Made by a program: the position numbers and the translations under genes | Notes under the pieces: generated by a model | What the model saw: the letters and a program-made list of their open reading frames with translations, nothing else | Databases searched by the model: none | Told to the model about the DNA's origin: nothing | Shown here: positions 1 through 6,797 of the stretch, one piece after another | Numbering within the stretch: position 1 is the stretch's first letter | How the letters are laid out: each line of letters begins with the position of its first letter | Source: Verrucomicrobiota bacterium | GTDB taxonomy: Bacteria; Verrucomicrobiota; Verrucomicrobiia; Limisphaerales; CAIQOK01 | DNA length: 14,399 nt | Assembly (NCBI GenBank): GCA_025363535.1 | Contig: JANYDP010000033.1 | Location: 1 to 14,399 of the forward strand | Reading direction: 5' to 3'

Positions 1-1235
1 CAACACGTCTCCACGTTGCTGCAGATCGTGCTCTGTTTGATGACGAGCGTGTTGCAATTATAGCTGTCCAACCCGCCCGCGGTGGTGGCCACGTTTCCTG
101 CAAGCGTGCATTGGTTGATGGACAGCGAATCGCTGATGTAATTCACGATAGCGCCGCCTTTGTTCGCCCGATTGCCACTGAACGTGCAATTGTTGAAAAT
201 AGCAGCCGCGTTCGCCTCAACGAGAATCGCGCCGCCCCAGCCCAGCCCGGCGTTGGTGGCTACATTGCCCGCAAGCGTGCACTGGTTCATCGTCAGGCTG
301 CCTTTGCAATAAACTCCGCCAGCACGCAGGTCGCCATTCCCATTCGTCAGAGTCAGGGCGTTCATTACCGCGCCTTGCCCAGTTTCCACGGTGAAAATGC
401 GCGACGCGCTGTTGCCATTGATCTGGATTCCGTTGGCGAGCGCCGATGCATCAATCGTCACCCACTTGGTCAAAGGGATCTCCCCGCCCGTGAGCACGAT
501 GCTTTGGCCGGACAACGCGGGAGCAAAAGTGACGGTCGTGCCCTGCACTGCGCCCGCCATGACCGTGGCCAGAGTGTTTCGCAGCGAGCCTGCAACCGAG
601 TCCGCCGTGGTGCTGACGACCACCGCCGCCAGCGTCGTGATCGTGAAATTGTCCACCAACAAGGTCGCGTCGTTCGTGATGGCCGTGCGGTTTTGAACGA
701 CCAGCGGGGCGGTGTTGCTCGTGGCCACAAACGCCATCGCGTTCGTGTAGTAAGCGCTCGTGCCGCCGACCGGCGGCGAACAAACGATGGGGATGAACAC
801 GCCGCCGTTGAGCGAAATGGCCGCCTGCGGAGAGTCATATGACGAACGCCGATTCGCGCGAAATGTGACCTGATACTGCACGCCCGATGTCAGGCCCGAG
901 ATGACCGTGGAAAGCTGAACCGTTGCGCCGCCGTTAGCCTGGACGAAGACTACATTCGTGCCGTTGGGAATCGCGCCGTTATCAACGAGCCATCCGGGAT
1001 TATTCGTGCCGCCGACATTCAGTCCGATGAGCGCAGGGTCAGAGATCGTCCATCCGGTGATGACGCCGCCGTTCTCGCTCGCGTAGCCAACGCCGCTGTG
1101 GTAGTGGTCGGCCTCGAAACTAGGATTGGGAATCGTCTGCGCCAGCGCGCGTCCGCTGAAGATCGCGCAAAGAAAAACGATGGCTAAAAATTTTACGGCA
1201 CCAAAGCATGGCGAGTGTGAGATGTGAGCGTTCAT
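1..1235 (-). CDS. Secreted right-handed parallel beta-helix protein, N-terminal part (runs off left edge)
   Basis: The minus strand is open without a stop from the ATG at 1235-1233 to the window edge, giving 411 residues of a longer protein. Residues 1-32 look like a signal peptide (hydrophobic FLAIVFLCAIF, cleavage near ALA-Q). Residues 35-200 begin with an NPSFEAD...GWT pattern, typical of jelly-roll, galactose-binding-like modules in secreted verrucomicrobial proteins. Residues 205-300 (VVSTTADSVAGSLRNTL, then TVTFAP, then WVTIDAS) match the lead-in of polymorphic 'choice-of-anchor Q'/CSLREA-like beta-helix proteins. From about 300, solenoid turns repeat as NQCTLAGN, NNCTFSGN, NQCTLAGN and STICSN, separated by GGAI. 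Its role is inferred: a cell-surface or extracellular adhesin or polysaccharide-interacting protein. The C-terminal anchor (perhaps PEP-CTERM or type IX) lies outside the window. No Shine-Dalgarno is visible; in-frame TTG codons lie just upstream of the ATG. Longer plus-strand frames here are shadows. Confidence 0.85.
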   Translation of the reverse strand, partial: MNAHISHSPCFGAVKFLAIVFLCAIFSGRALAQTIPNPSFEADHYHSGVGYASENGGVITGWTISDPALIGLNVGGTNNPGWLVDNGAIPNGTNVVFVQANGGATVQLSTVISGLTSGVQYQVTFRANRRSSYDSPQAAISLNGGVFIPIVCSPPVGGTSAYYTNAMAFVATSNTAPLVVQNRTAITNDATLLVDNFTITTLAAVVVSTTADSVAGSLRNTLATVMAGAVQGTTVTFAPALSGQSIVLTGGEIPLTKWVTIDASALANGIQINGNSASRIFTVETGQGAVMNALTLTNGNGDLRAGGVYCKGSLTMNQCTLAGNVATNAGLGWGGAILVEANAAAIFNNCTFSGNRANKGGAIVNYISDSLSINQCTLAGNVATTAGGLDSYNCNTLVIKQSTICSNVETC

Positions 1236-1299
1236 AAGATTCAATTTCAAGATTGACTGCCACCCGCCAACGTTAGCTGGCTTCTGATATTGAAGCTAC

Positions 1300-1329
1300 A
1301 GTATCACGATTCAGAAAAGTGACGATCAA
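1300..1329 (-). promoter_or_regulatory. Candidate sigma70-type promoter for the beta-helix gene
   Basis: Read on the minus strand there is TTGATC (1329-1324), an 18-nt spacer, then GATACT (1305-1300). The -10 box sits about 65 nt upstream of the ATG at 1235. Each box matches the consensus in four or five of six positions. It lies downstream of the eno terminator, which would suit an independently transcribed gene. By-eye match only. Confidence 0.3.
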
Positions 1330-1365
1330 TTGTTCTTTAGGAAGATTGGATCTCACTTGTGGTTC

Positions 1366-1409
1366 CAAAGAAAAAGAGAAATCCCGGAGCCATCGCTGGC
1401 TTCCGGGAA
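1366..1409 (-). terminator. Rho-independent terminator of eno
   Basis: On the minus strand, about 80 nt after the eno stop, there is a GC-rich stem (CCCGGAAGCCA pairing with TGGCTCCGGG, one bulged base, GCGA loop; 1407-1383). It is followed at once by the T-rich run ATTTCTCTTTTTC (1382-1370). This is the standard intrinsic-terminator layout and separates eno from the downstream beta-helix gene on the same strand. Confidence 0.6.
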
Positions 1410-1414
1410 TTTGA

Positions 1415-1490
1415 ATCGGAGCGCGGAGCATCGCTCCGCAAGTATCGGCTCGTGTTCAGGATCGCGCGGAGCAATGCTCCGCGCTCCGAT
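1415..1490. repeat. Imperfect 25-bp inverted repeat of two GCGGAGC hairpins at the eno 3' end
   Basis: The left arm 1415-1439 and right arm 1466-1490 are reverse complements with a single mismatch, separated by 26 nt. Each arm also contains its own palindrome: GCGGAGC-ATC-GCTCCGC on the left and GCGGAGC-AAT-GCTCCGC on the right. The element can therefore fold as one long hairpin or as two small ones. The right arm ends on the last base of the eno stop codon. The build resembles REP/BIME-like dispersed palindromes; membership of such a family is an inference from one copy. Confidence 0.7.
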
Positions 1491-2782
1491 CAGCGGCGCG
1501 CTTTGGGCAACGCGTTGCGGCCCGCATACACGGCATTCTTGCCGAGTTCCTGCTCGATGCGCAGGAGCTGGTTGTATTTCGCCAGACGGTCGGAGCGGCT
1601 CAAGGAACCGGTCTTGATCTGGCCGCAGTTCGTCGCCACCGCGATGTCCGCGATGGTCGCGTCTTCGGTTTCGCCGGAGCGATGCGAAAGGACGGCGGTA
1701 TAGCCGCTGTTTTGCGCGAGCGAAACGGCGTCGAGCGTTTCGGTCAGTGAACCGATCTGGTTCACTTTCACGAGAATCGAGTTCGCCGTGCCGGTATCAA
1801 TTCCTTTTTGCAGGAACTTCACGTTGGTGACGAACAGATCGTCGCCCACAAGTTGAACCTTGTTGCCAATCTTGTCGGTGAGTTGTTTCCAATGTTTCCA
1901 ATCACCTTCCGCGCAGCCGTCTTCGATGCTGACGATGGGATACTTCGCACAAAGCGTGGCATAGAAGTTCACCAACTCTTCGCCAGTAATGGTCTTTCCC
2001 GTGGATTTCTTGAAGGTGTAAGTGCCATCGTGGTTGTAGAACTCGGACGCAGCGACATCGAGCGCGAGATAGATTTGCTTGCCGGCCTTGTAGCCTGCGT
2101 TCTTCGTCGCTTCGAGAATGGATTCAATCGCGTCTTCAACGCTGTTCAACTTCGGAGCGAAACCGCCTTCGTCACCGACGGCGGTGGAGAGGCCGCGTTT
2201 CTTCAACACGCCCTTGAGCGCGTGGAAAATTTCGGTGATCGCCTGCAAACCTTCACTGAAAGTATCGAAGCCATGCGGCTGAATCATGAATTCTTGGAAA
2301 TCAATCGGGGCATCCGAATGCGCGCCGCCGTTGATGACGTTGGCCATCGGGACGGGGAGAACTTTGGCGTTCGGTCCGCCAAGATATTTGAACAGCGGCG
2401 TGCCGATGGCTTCGGATGCGGCCTTCGCGGTGGCCAGCGAGACGGCGAGAATCGCGTTGGCACCGAGCTTGGATTTCGTTTCCGTGCCGTCGAGTTCGAG
2501 CATGATGCGGTCAACCGTCAGTTGATCCAGCGAGTCCACCCCCACGAGCGCGGGCCGGATTTTGTCGGTGACGTTTTTGACGGCCTTGCTCACGCCCTTG
2601 CCGCAGTAACGTTTCTTGTCGCCGTCGCGGAGTTCGATGGCTTCGTGTTCGCCCGTGCTCGCGCCCGAGGGCACGGCTGCACGGCCCATCGCGCCGCCGG
2701 CGAGATGAACGTCCACTTCCACGGTGGGATTACCGCGCGAGTCGAGGACTTCGCGCGCCTGAATGTCATAGATGGTGCTCAT
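1490..2782 (-). CDS. eno: Enolase (phosphopyruvate hydratase)
   Basis: This 430-residue protein is a complete, normal-length bacterial enolase (EC 4.2.1.11). It interconverts 2-phosphoglycerate and phosphoenolpyruvate in glycolysis and gluconeogenesis, in the cytosol; the enzyme also belongs to the RNA degradosome in some bacteria. The N-terminal DSRGNPTVE (14-22) and the mobile loop SGAST (39-43) are present. The catalytic and binding residues seen are H155, E164, E205 (general acid/base, in GDEGG), the Mg2+ ligands D242, E287 and D314, K339 (general base), H367-R368-S369 in the SHRSGETED signature, and K390. The start is the ATG matching the family N-terminus; no clear Shine-Dalgarno precedes it. 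A good promoter and a terminator bracket it, so it looks monocistronic. A 369-aa plus-strand frame opposite it is a shadow. Confidence 0.98.
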   Translation of the reverse strand: MSTIYDIQAREVLDSRGNPTVEVDVHLAGGAMGRAAVPSGASTGEHEAIELRDGDKKRYCGKGVSKAVKNVTDKIRPALVGVDSLDQLTVDRIMLELDGTETKSKLGANAILAVSLATAKAASEAIGTPLFKYLGGPNAKVLPVPMANVINGGAHSDAPIDFQEFMIQPHGFDTFSEGLQAITEIFHALKGVLKKRGLSTAVGDEGGFAPKLNSVEDAIESILEATKNAGYKAGKQIYLALDVAASEFYNHDGTYTFKKSTGKTITGEELVNFYATLCAKYPIVSIEDGCAEGDWKHWKQLTDKIGNKVQLVGDDLFVTNVKFLQKGIDTGTANSILVKVNQIGSLTETLDAVSLAQNSGYTAVLSHRSGETEDATIADIAVATNCGQIKTGSLSRSDRLAKYNQLLRIEQELGKNAVYAGRNALPKARR

Positions 2783-2822
2783 AGTTCGATTTTAGTAAAA
2801 TGGATCCGACTAACGGGGCCGA

Positions 2823-2850
2823 ATCATAAAGACGCGCGCTGGCGAGTCAA
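2823..2850 (-). promoter_or_regulatory. Sigma70-type promoter of eno
   Basis: On the minus strand TTGACT (2850-2845) is followed by a 16-nt spacer and TATGAT (2828-2823). Each hexamer matches the consensus in five of six positions. The predicted transcription start is near 2816, giving a leader of roughly 34 nt before the ATG at 2782. It lies in the 131-nt gap between eno and the divergent permease gene. Confidence 0.6.
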
Positions 2851-2913
2851 GAAAGGGGTTCGGACAATCGCGGTGTGGTTTGCCTTTCCTTCCGGCCTCG
2901 CTACGCTGGCGCG

Positions 2914-3675
2914 ATGATTGAACCGGTGCAGATCGCGCTGCTGTTCGGAACCGGGCTGACGGCGGGTTTTGTGGACACGATTGCCGGCGGCGGCGGCCTG
3001 CTCACCCTGCCGATGCTGCTGAATCTTTGTCCCGACCCGGTCACCGCGCTCGGCACGAACAAGTTGCAATCCACCTTCGGCTCCAGCAGCGCAACCTTTC
3101 ACTTCGCCCGCGCCGGCACGCTGAGTTTCCGTGAACTCTGGCGCGCGTGCCTGCTCGCGTTTCTCGGCTCACTGTGCGGGACTTTTCTCGTGCAGCAGTT
3201 TGATCCCGGCCTGCTGAAACGCGTCATGCCCGTGCTGTTGTTCGCTGTGGCGATTTTCGTCTGGCTGCGCCCGCAGTTGGGCGCGGCGGACATCCATCCA
3301 CGCATGTCACGACTCAAGTTTGATTTTATTTTTGCGTTCGGCATCGGCGTCTATGACGGATTTCTCGGGCCGGGCACGGGCACGTTTCTCGCGCTGGCAT
3401 TCATGCTCGGGCTGGGCTTCAACATGGCGCGCGCCACGGCGAACACCAAGGCGCTCAACTGGGCGAGCAACGTCGCGTCGCTCCTCCTGTTTTTGATCGC
3501 GGGCAAAGTCTGGTTCCTCGCCGGCTTCATCATGGGCGCGGGGCAAACGCTCGGCGCGCGGCTCGGCAGCCACATGGTCGTCACGCGCGGCACCAAATTC
3601 ATCCGGCCCGTTTTTCTCACGATGGTCCTCCTCATCACCCTCAAGATGATTTACGACACCTACCTGAAAACCTGA
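2914..3675 (+). CDS. TSUP-family membrane permease, YfcA-like (TauE/SafE, UPF0721)
   Basis: This 253-residue, very hydrophobic protein has about eight predicted membrane segments in two related halves. Half one carries AGFVDTIAGGGGLLTLP (17-33) and ALGTNKLQSTFGSSSAT (45-61). Half two carries GVYDGFLGPGTGTF (145-158) and ATANTKALNWASNVASLLLF (174-193). These are the hallmark paired motifs of TauE/SafE (PF01925), and their order closely follows E. coli YfcA. Characterised family members move sulfite, sulfoacetate, thiosulfate or other small anions across the inner membrane; the substrate here cannot be read from sequence. The ATG at 2914 was preferred to a GTG at 2875 because the family begins right at the first hydrophobic segment. 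The gene ends one base before the methyltransferase start, suggesting co-transcription. Confidence 0.93.
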   Translation: MIEPVQIALLFGTGLTAGFVDTIAGGGGLLTLPMLLNLCPDPVTALGTNKLQSTFGSSSATFHFARAGTLSFRELWRACLLAFLGSLCGTFLVQQFDPGLLKRVMPVLLFAVAIFVWLRPQLGAADIHPRMSRLKFDFIFAFGIGVYDGFLGPGTGTFLALAFMLGLGFNMARATANTKALNWASNVASLLLFLIAGKVWFLAGFIMGAGQTLGARLGSHMVVTRGTKFIRPVFLTMVLLITLKMIYDTYLKT

Positions 3676-3676
3676 G

Positions 3677-4423
3677 ATGCACAACCCCATCCCCCCAAAC
3701 CCTGCGCCACCGGTGGATCGCCTTCCGACTCGTGAAGGCTACGACCGCTGGTCGGCGTGTTACGACGAGGAGGACAATCCGCTGATCGCTTTGGAGGAGC
3801 CGCAGGTGGCCGCGCTGCTCGGATCCGTCAGCAGACTTCGGGTTTTGGATCTTGGCTGTGGCACGGGTCGTCATGCGTTGCGACTCGCCGCCGTTGGCGC
3901 ACAAGTTACGGCGGTTGATTTCTCCGAAGGGATGTTGGCGCGTGCGCGGAACCGGGCAGGCCGTCTTCCGATAGATTTTCGCACACACGACCTGACCCGG
4001 CCGCTGCCGTTTGCGGCCGCTGCCTTTGACCGGATCATTTGCGGGCTGGTGCTGGATCACATCCCGAAGTTGACGCCCTTGTTTGTTGAAATGCGACGCG
4101 TTTGCGAGCCCACTGGTTTTGCGGTCATCTCGGTGATGCATCCCGCAATGTTATTGCGCGGAGTGGAAGCCAGGTTCACGGACCGCACGACAGGCCGCGA
4201 AACCCGGCCGGCCAGCACGCGCCATCAGTTGACTGATTACATCAACGCGGTGCTCGCCGCCGGCTGGACGCTGGATCGCGCCAGCGAGCATGAAGTGGAC
4301 GAGGCGCTGGCAGGGCGCTCGGAGCGTGCCCGGAAATATGTTGGGTGGCCGATGCTTTTGCTCATGCGCCTGACCCAGCCTGGCGAAAAGGCCCGCCTCT
4401 TTGGAAAGCCTTGTAGAACCTGA
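3677..4423 (+). CDS. Class I SAM-dependent methyltransferase (UbiE/BioC-like fold)
   Basis: This 248-residue cytosolic protein has the Rossmann-type methyltransferase core. Motif I is VLDLGCGTG (56-64), which binds S-adenosylmethionine. The acidic end of strand 2 is AVDFSEGML (79-87). PFAAAAFDRIICGLVLDHI (111-129) matches the post-motif region of Methyltransf_11/25 proteins. The opening YDRWSACYDEEDNPL (22-36) is typical of the UbiE/COQ5 and BioC-like groups, where it caps the substrate pocket. The substrate is unknown; a small molecule is the usual target. Its ATG follows the permease stop after one base, so the two are probably one transcript, though no shared pathway is obvious. The region after residue 150 is weakly conserved by eye. 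Confidence 0.88.
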   Translation: MHNPIPPNPAPPVDRLPTREGYDRWSACYDEEDNPLIALEEPQVAALLGSVSRLRVLDLGCGTGRHALRLAAVGAQVTAVDFSEGMLARARNRAGRLPIDFRTHDLTRPLPFAAAAFDRIICGLVLDHIPKLTPLFVEMRRVCEPTGFAVISVMHPAMLLRGVEARFTDRTTGRETRPASTRHQLTDYINAVLAAGWTLDRASEHEVDEALAGRSERARKYVGWPMLLLMRLTQPGEKARLFGKPCRT

Positions 4424-4451
4424 GCACGCACGTAATGCGGACGGGTTTTCC

Positions 4452-4500
4452 GGGCGGCAAGATGCCGCCCTCTACGGCAGGCCGGGAGGCCCGCCACTAC
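4452..4500. repeat. Two tandem hairpin repeats ending in CTAC
   Basis: GGGCGGCA-AGA-TGCCGCCC (4452-4470) is a perfect 8-bp stem with a 3-nt loop, followed by TCTAC. Next comes GGCAGGCC-GGGA-GGCCCGCC (4476-4495), an 8-bp stem with one mismatch, followed by ACTAC. The shared plan (GC stem then CTAC, 24 and 25 nt units) suggests a dispersed modular palindrome. It lies about 30 nt past the methyltransferase stop and could also help end that transcript. Confidence 0.6.
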
Positions 4501-4540
4501 TTTTCAAACAGGCACTTAACCGAAACGATGCAGAGGGATT

Positions 4541-4702
4541 AACCACGAAATACACGAACCACACGAAAATAACTGGCCGGGGAAACTAGTGCTGGCATTT
4601 TACTGGCCACACAAAGGTGCCGCCATTCTTTGCAGCCGGGGAAAGCTAGCCCCGCCGGATCCACTGGGTTTTCCTTTCGTGTGGTTCGTGTATTTCGTGG
4701 TT
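4541..4702. repeat. Perfect 28-bp inverted repeat, CCACGAA-type dispersed palindrome
   Basis: Arm 4541-4568 (starting AACCACGAAATACACGAA) and arm 4675-4702 (ending TACATTTCGTGGTT-like, TATTTCGTGGTT) are exact reverse complements over 28 bp, with 106 nt between them. Each arm is built from degenerate CACGAA units. The spacer holds two related CCGGGGAAA pieces, at 4577 and 4637. Repeats of this CCACGAA type are common between genes in environmental Verrucomicrobia and related phyla (recalled, not searched). No transposase is present, so a non-autonomous MITE-like or REP-like element is the best description. Confidence 0.7.
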
Positions 4703-4883
4703 CAAAACAATGGTTCCGGCTAAAGTCAATGTCTTCGTTTGCCCAAAACCATCCGGTGTTTTCAGAAAGCTGCCCGTCAACATTTCGAACGACGGCCGAC
4801 GGCTCAGCACCGTCCTCGCCTAAAAAAACCAGGAACACGGATTCTTTGCCCGCCCACGCCAACCACAGGATGCAGCGGAACGG

Positions 4884-5046
4884 TCAGTCATTCGATTGCA
4901 CCGCCTGCGCCGGGCCGCCGGCGGGAACGATCCGCCGCTCCGGCGGAAGCTGGTCGAACGGCACAACGCCGCAGCGTTTCGCCCACGCATCATACCACCC
5001 GGCCAGCGCCTTCACTTTTTCCGGTTGCGCGGTCGCAGATTTTTTT
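4884..5046 (-). other. Out-of-frame C-terminal tail of the sulfatase beyond an A7 frameshift
   Basis: The main sulfatase frame ends at 5012 in an unnatural tail (QKNLRPRNRKK). Beginning at the minus-strand A7 tract (5046-5040), one added base switches to a frame reading KKSATAQPEKVKALAGWYDA, then WAKRCGVVPFDQ, and onward to a TGA at 4886-4884. This is the usual C-terminal helix and 'W.AWA.R..V.P' ending of bacterial sulfatases. Restoring the frame gives a 579-residue protein from the ATG at 6622, a normal family length. The break may be a recent mutation, a homopolymer sequencing error, or a slippage site. Confidence 0.8.
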
Positions 5047-6622
5047 GCTCTGTGCGGTCGGCAGCCACATCGTAAAGTTCCCACGGCTGTCCGCCGCGCG
5101 CGACGAGCTTCCACTTGTCCAGCCGCACGGCGCGGTTGCCTTCGTGCTCCCAAAAAACCGGTGCGGTTTGCCTGCGGATTTTTCCCTCGAAGACCGGCAA
5201 CAAACTTTTCCCCTCCAGCGGCGGGACGGCGTGACCGTCAAGATTGGCCGGATGTTTTGTGCCGGAAATTTCCACTGCGGTCGCCATGATGTCGGTGACG
5301 TGTCCAAGCTGGCTGGAAATTTTCCCGCCCCCTTGGATCACCGCCGGCCAGTGCGCGATGAATGGCGACGCGATGCCGCCTTCGTGCGTGAAATGCTTGT
5401 AGAGCACGAACGGCGTGTCGCTGACGTTCGCCCAGGGCACACCGTAACTTTGCCAGACATTATCCGGCCCGGCGAAAACGGTGTGGTCGCGATTGCCGAC
5501 GGCGATGGTGCGTCCGTCGCGCGTGCGGCTCGGCAGGTCATACCAACCGGGTTCGAGCACCTCGGCGCAGCCGCCATTGTCGGAAAAGAAAATCACCAGC
5601 GTATTGGTTTCAACGCCCTTTTCCCGCAACGTCTGGAAAATTTTCCCAACGCCGCCATCAACGTGCTCAATCATCGCCGCGTAAGTCGCCATGCGGTTGG
5701 CTTCCCATTCCTTGTCCTTCACGTCGCTCCACGGAGCCACGCGCGCATCCCGTGGCGAGAGCGGCCAGCTTTTATCAATGACGCCGAGCTGGATTTGTTT
5801 CTGATAACGGTTCGTGCGGATCGCGTCCCAGCCGACAAAATAGCGCACGCGATTTTTGGCGATGTCTTGCTCCGGCGCCTGCAACGGCCAGTGCGGCGCG
5901 GTGTAGGCCACGTAGAGAAAAAACGGTTTGTCGCCGCCGGCCAGATGGTTGATGTCGGCGACGGCATTTTCCGTGAGTGCGTCGGTGAAATAAAAATTCG
6001 TCCCCTCCGCGCGGACGGGCGAGTTGCTGTGCACGAGCGAGAACGGATCATAATAACTGGCCACGCCGTGGATGATGCCGAAGTATTCCTCGAAGCCGCG
6101 TTGCAACGGCCAGGCATGTTTGTCATCCCAGAACGGCTCGTTCGTTTCGTAGTTCAACTGTTTTTTGCCGTCAAACGCGATGTGTGACTGATGCCATTTG
6201 CCGACCATCGCGGTGTGATAATTGGCGCGGCGCAATTCCTCCGCGATGGTGGGGCAGTTCGTATTCAGTTCGCCGCGATAACCGGGCAGCCCGCGATCTT
6301 CCATCATGTAACCGATGCCGGCCTGCTGCGGATACAGCCCGGTGAGCAGCGCTGCGCGCGACGGACAGCAGCGCGGCGTCGTGTAAAACTGCGTCAGGCG
6401 CAATCCGCCGGCGGCCATGCGATCGAGGTTGGGCGTAGGAATTTCCGAGCCAAAACAGCCGAGATCGGAGAAGCCAAGATCGTCCGCGAGAATCACAATG
6501 ATGTTCGGCGGGGACATTTTTGACTCGGCGCAAAAAGAATTTGCGGCCAGCCCGATGACGCAGACCAACCGCACCGCCAGCAACGATGCCGACCGAAAAC
6601 GAACTGACGTTGGACGATTCAT
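5012..6622 (-). CDS. Secreted sulfatase (arylsulfatase-type, S1 family), frame broken near the C-terminus
   Basis: This is a type I sulfatase that hydrolyses sulfate esters with a formylglycine formed from Cys. The uninterrupted frame is 536 residues. Residues 1-33 form a signal peptide (RSASLLAVRLVCVIGLAANSF). PNIIVILADDLGFSDLGCFG (39-58) holds the metal ligands D47-D48. The formylglycine site is C85 in CCPSRAALLTG (85-95). GKWH (141-144), APHWPLQAP (242-250), FFSDNGG (345-351, ligands D348 and N349) and KHFTHEGG (409-416) complete the active site. The ATG at 6622 was chosen because it opens directly onto the signal peptide; an upstream GTG at 6712 adds 30 unlikely residues. The last ~10 residues are out of frame: an A7 tract at 5046-5040 separates this frame from its true tail, which ends at 4884. 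It is divergent from the glutaminase-like gene. The natural substrate (glycan or other) is not readable from sequence. No formylglycine-generating enzyme is in the window. Confidence 0.9.
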   Translation of the reverse strand: MNRPTSVRFRSASLLAVRLVCVIGLAANSFCAESKMSPPNIIVILADDLGFSDLGCFGSEIPTPNLDRMAAGGLRLTQFYTTPRCCPSRAALLTGLYPQQAGIGYMMEDRGLPGYRGELNTNCPTIAEELRRANYHTAMVGKWHQSHIAFDGKKQLNYETNEPFWDDKHAWPLQRGFEEYFGIIHGVASYYDPFSLVHSNSPVRAEGTNFYFTDALTENAVADINHLAGGDKPFFLYVAYTAPHWPLQAPEQDIAKNRVRYFVGWDAIRTNRYQKQIQLGVIDKSWPLSPRDARVAPWSDVKDKEWEANRMATYAAMIEHVDGGVGKIFQTLREKGVETNTLVIFFSDNGGCAEVLEPGWYDLPSRTRDGRTIAVGNRDHTVFAGPDNVWQSYGVPWANVSDTPFVLYKHFTHEGGIASPFIAHWPAVIQGGGKISSQLGHVTDIMATAVEISGTKHPANLDGHAVPPLEGKSLLPVFEGKIRRQTAPVFWEHEGNRAVRLDKWKLVARGGQPWELYDVAADRTEQKNLRPRNRKK

Positions 6623-6797
6623 GGAATGGGTTGAAAGGCTAGTCTGCCGGCCGCCCGGCGGCAATAGCCGAGCCAATGAGCGGCGTGGCCTTTTCATGCC
6701 ACAAGCTTTCACCGGGCGATGTCGCTAGCCTGTGGCTGATTCTCCGGGCATCGTTATCCTCAAGCCAAATCGTGCCGGTCTAATCGAAAATAATTTT
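6623..6797. promoter_or_regulatory. Divergent intergenic region between sulfatase and glutaminase-like genes
   Basis: These 175 bases separate two outward-facing starts, so they must hold promoters for both unless transcripts begin further away. A GC hairpin at 6645-6663 (TGCCGgCCG-CC-CGGCGGCA, one bulged G) lies only 23 bases from the sulfatase start, inside its probable leader. I could not identify convincing -35/-10 pairs on either strand. The last 20 bases before the glutaminase ATG are AT-rich, without a Shine-Dalgarno. Confidence 0.4.

Larger units (their letters stand above)
4424..4883. other. Non-coding, repeat-rich intergenic region
   Basis: No convincing gene lies between the methyltransferase stop and the end of the sulfatase tail. 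The open frames here (for example minus 4539-4862) are made largely of translated palindromic repeats. The stretch holds two tandem hairpins (4452-4500) and a perfect 28-bp inverted pair (4541-4702). From 4703 to 4883 nothing further was recognised beyond a weak 5-bp stem around GACGG/CCGTC near 4793-4815. The two flanking genes converge on this region, so it should contain terminators for both, but no classic stem plus T-tract was found. Confidence 0.7.

Noticed and set aside
111..842. 243-aa plus-strand open frame at the left edge
   Set aside because: Shadow of the minus-strand beta-helix gene, which has a signal peptide and regular solenoid repeats.
1808..2917. 369-aa plus-strand open frame opposite eno
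   Set aside because: Fully antisense to an unmistakable enolase and rich in residues expected from GC-rich complementary codons; no domain recognised.
4541..4702. CRISPR array
   Set aside because: Only two copies, inverted rather than direct, with one 106-nt spacer and no cas genes nearby.
4539..4862. 107-aa minus-strand open frame in the repeat region
   Set aside because: Much of it is translated palindromic repeat (NTRTTRK and FRVVRVFRG come from the CCACGAA arms), and it has no family features.
4739..6187. 482-aa plus-strand open frame opposite the sulfatase
   Set aside because: Antisense shadow; the minus strand carries the complete sulfatase motif set.
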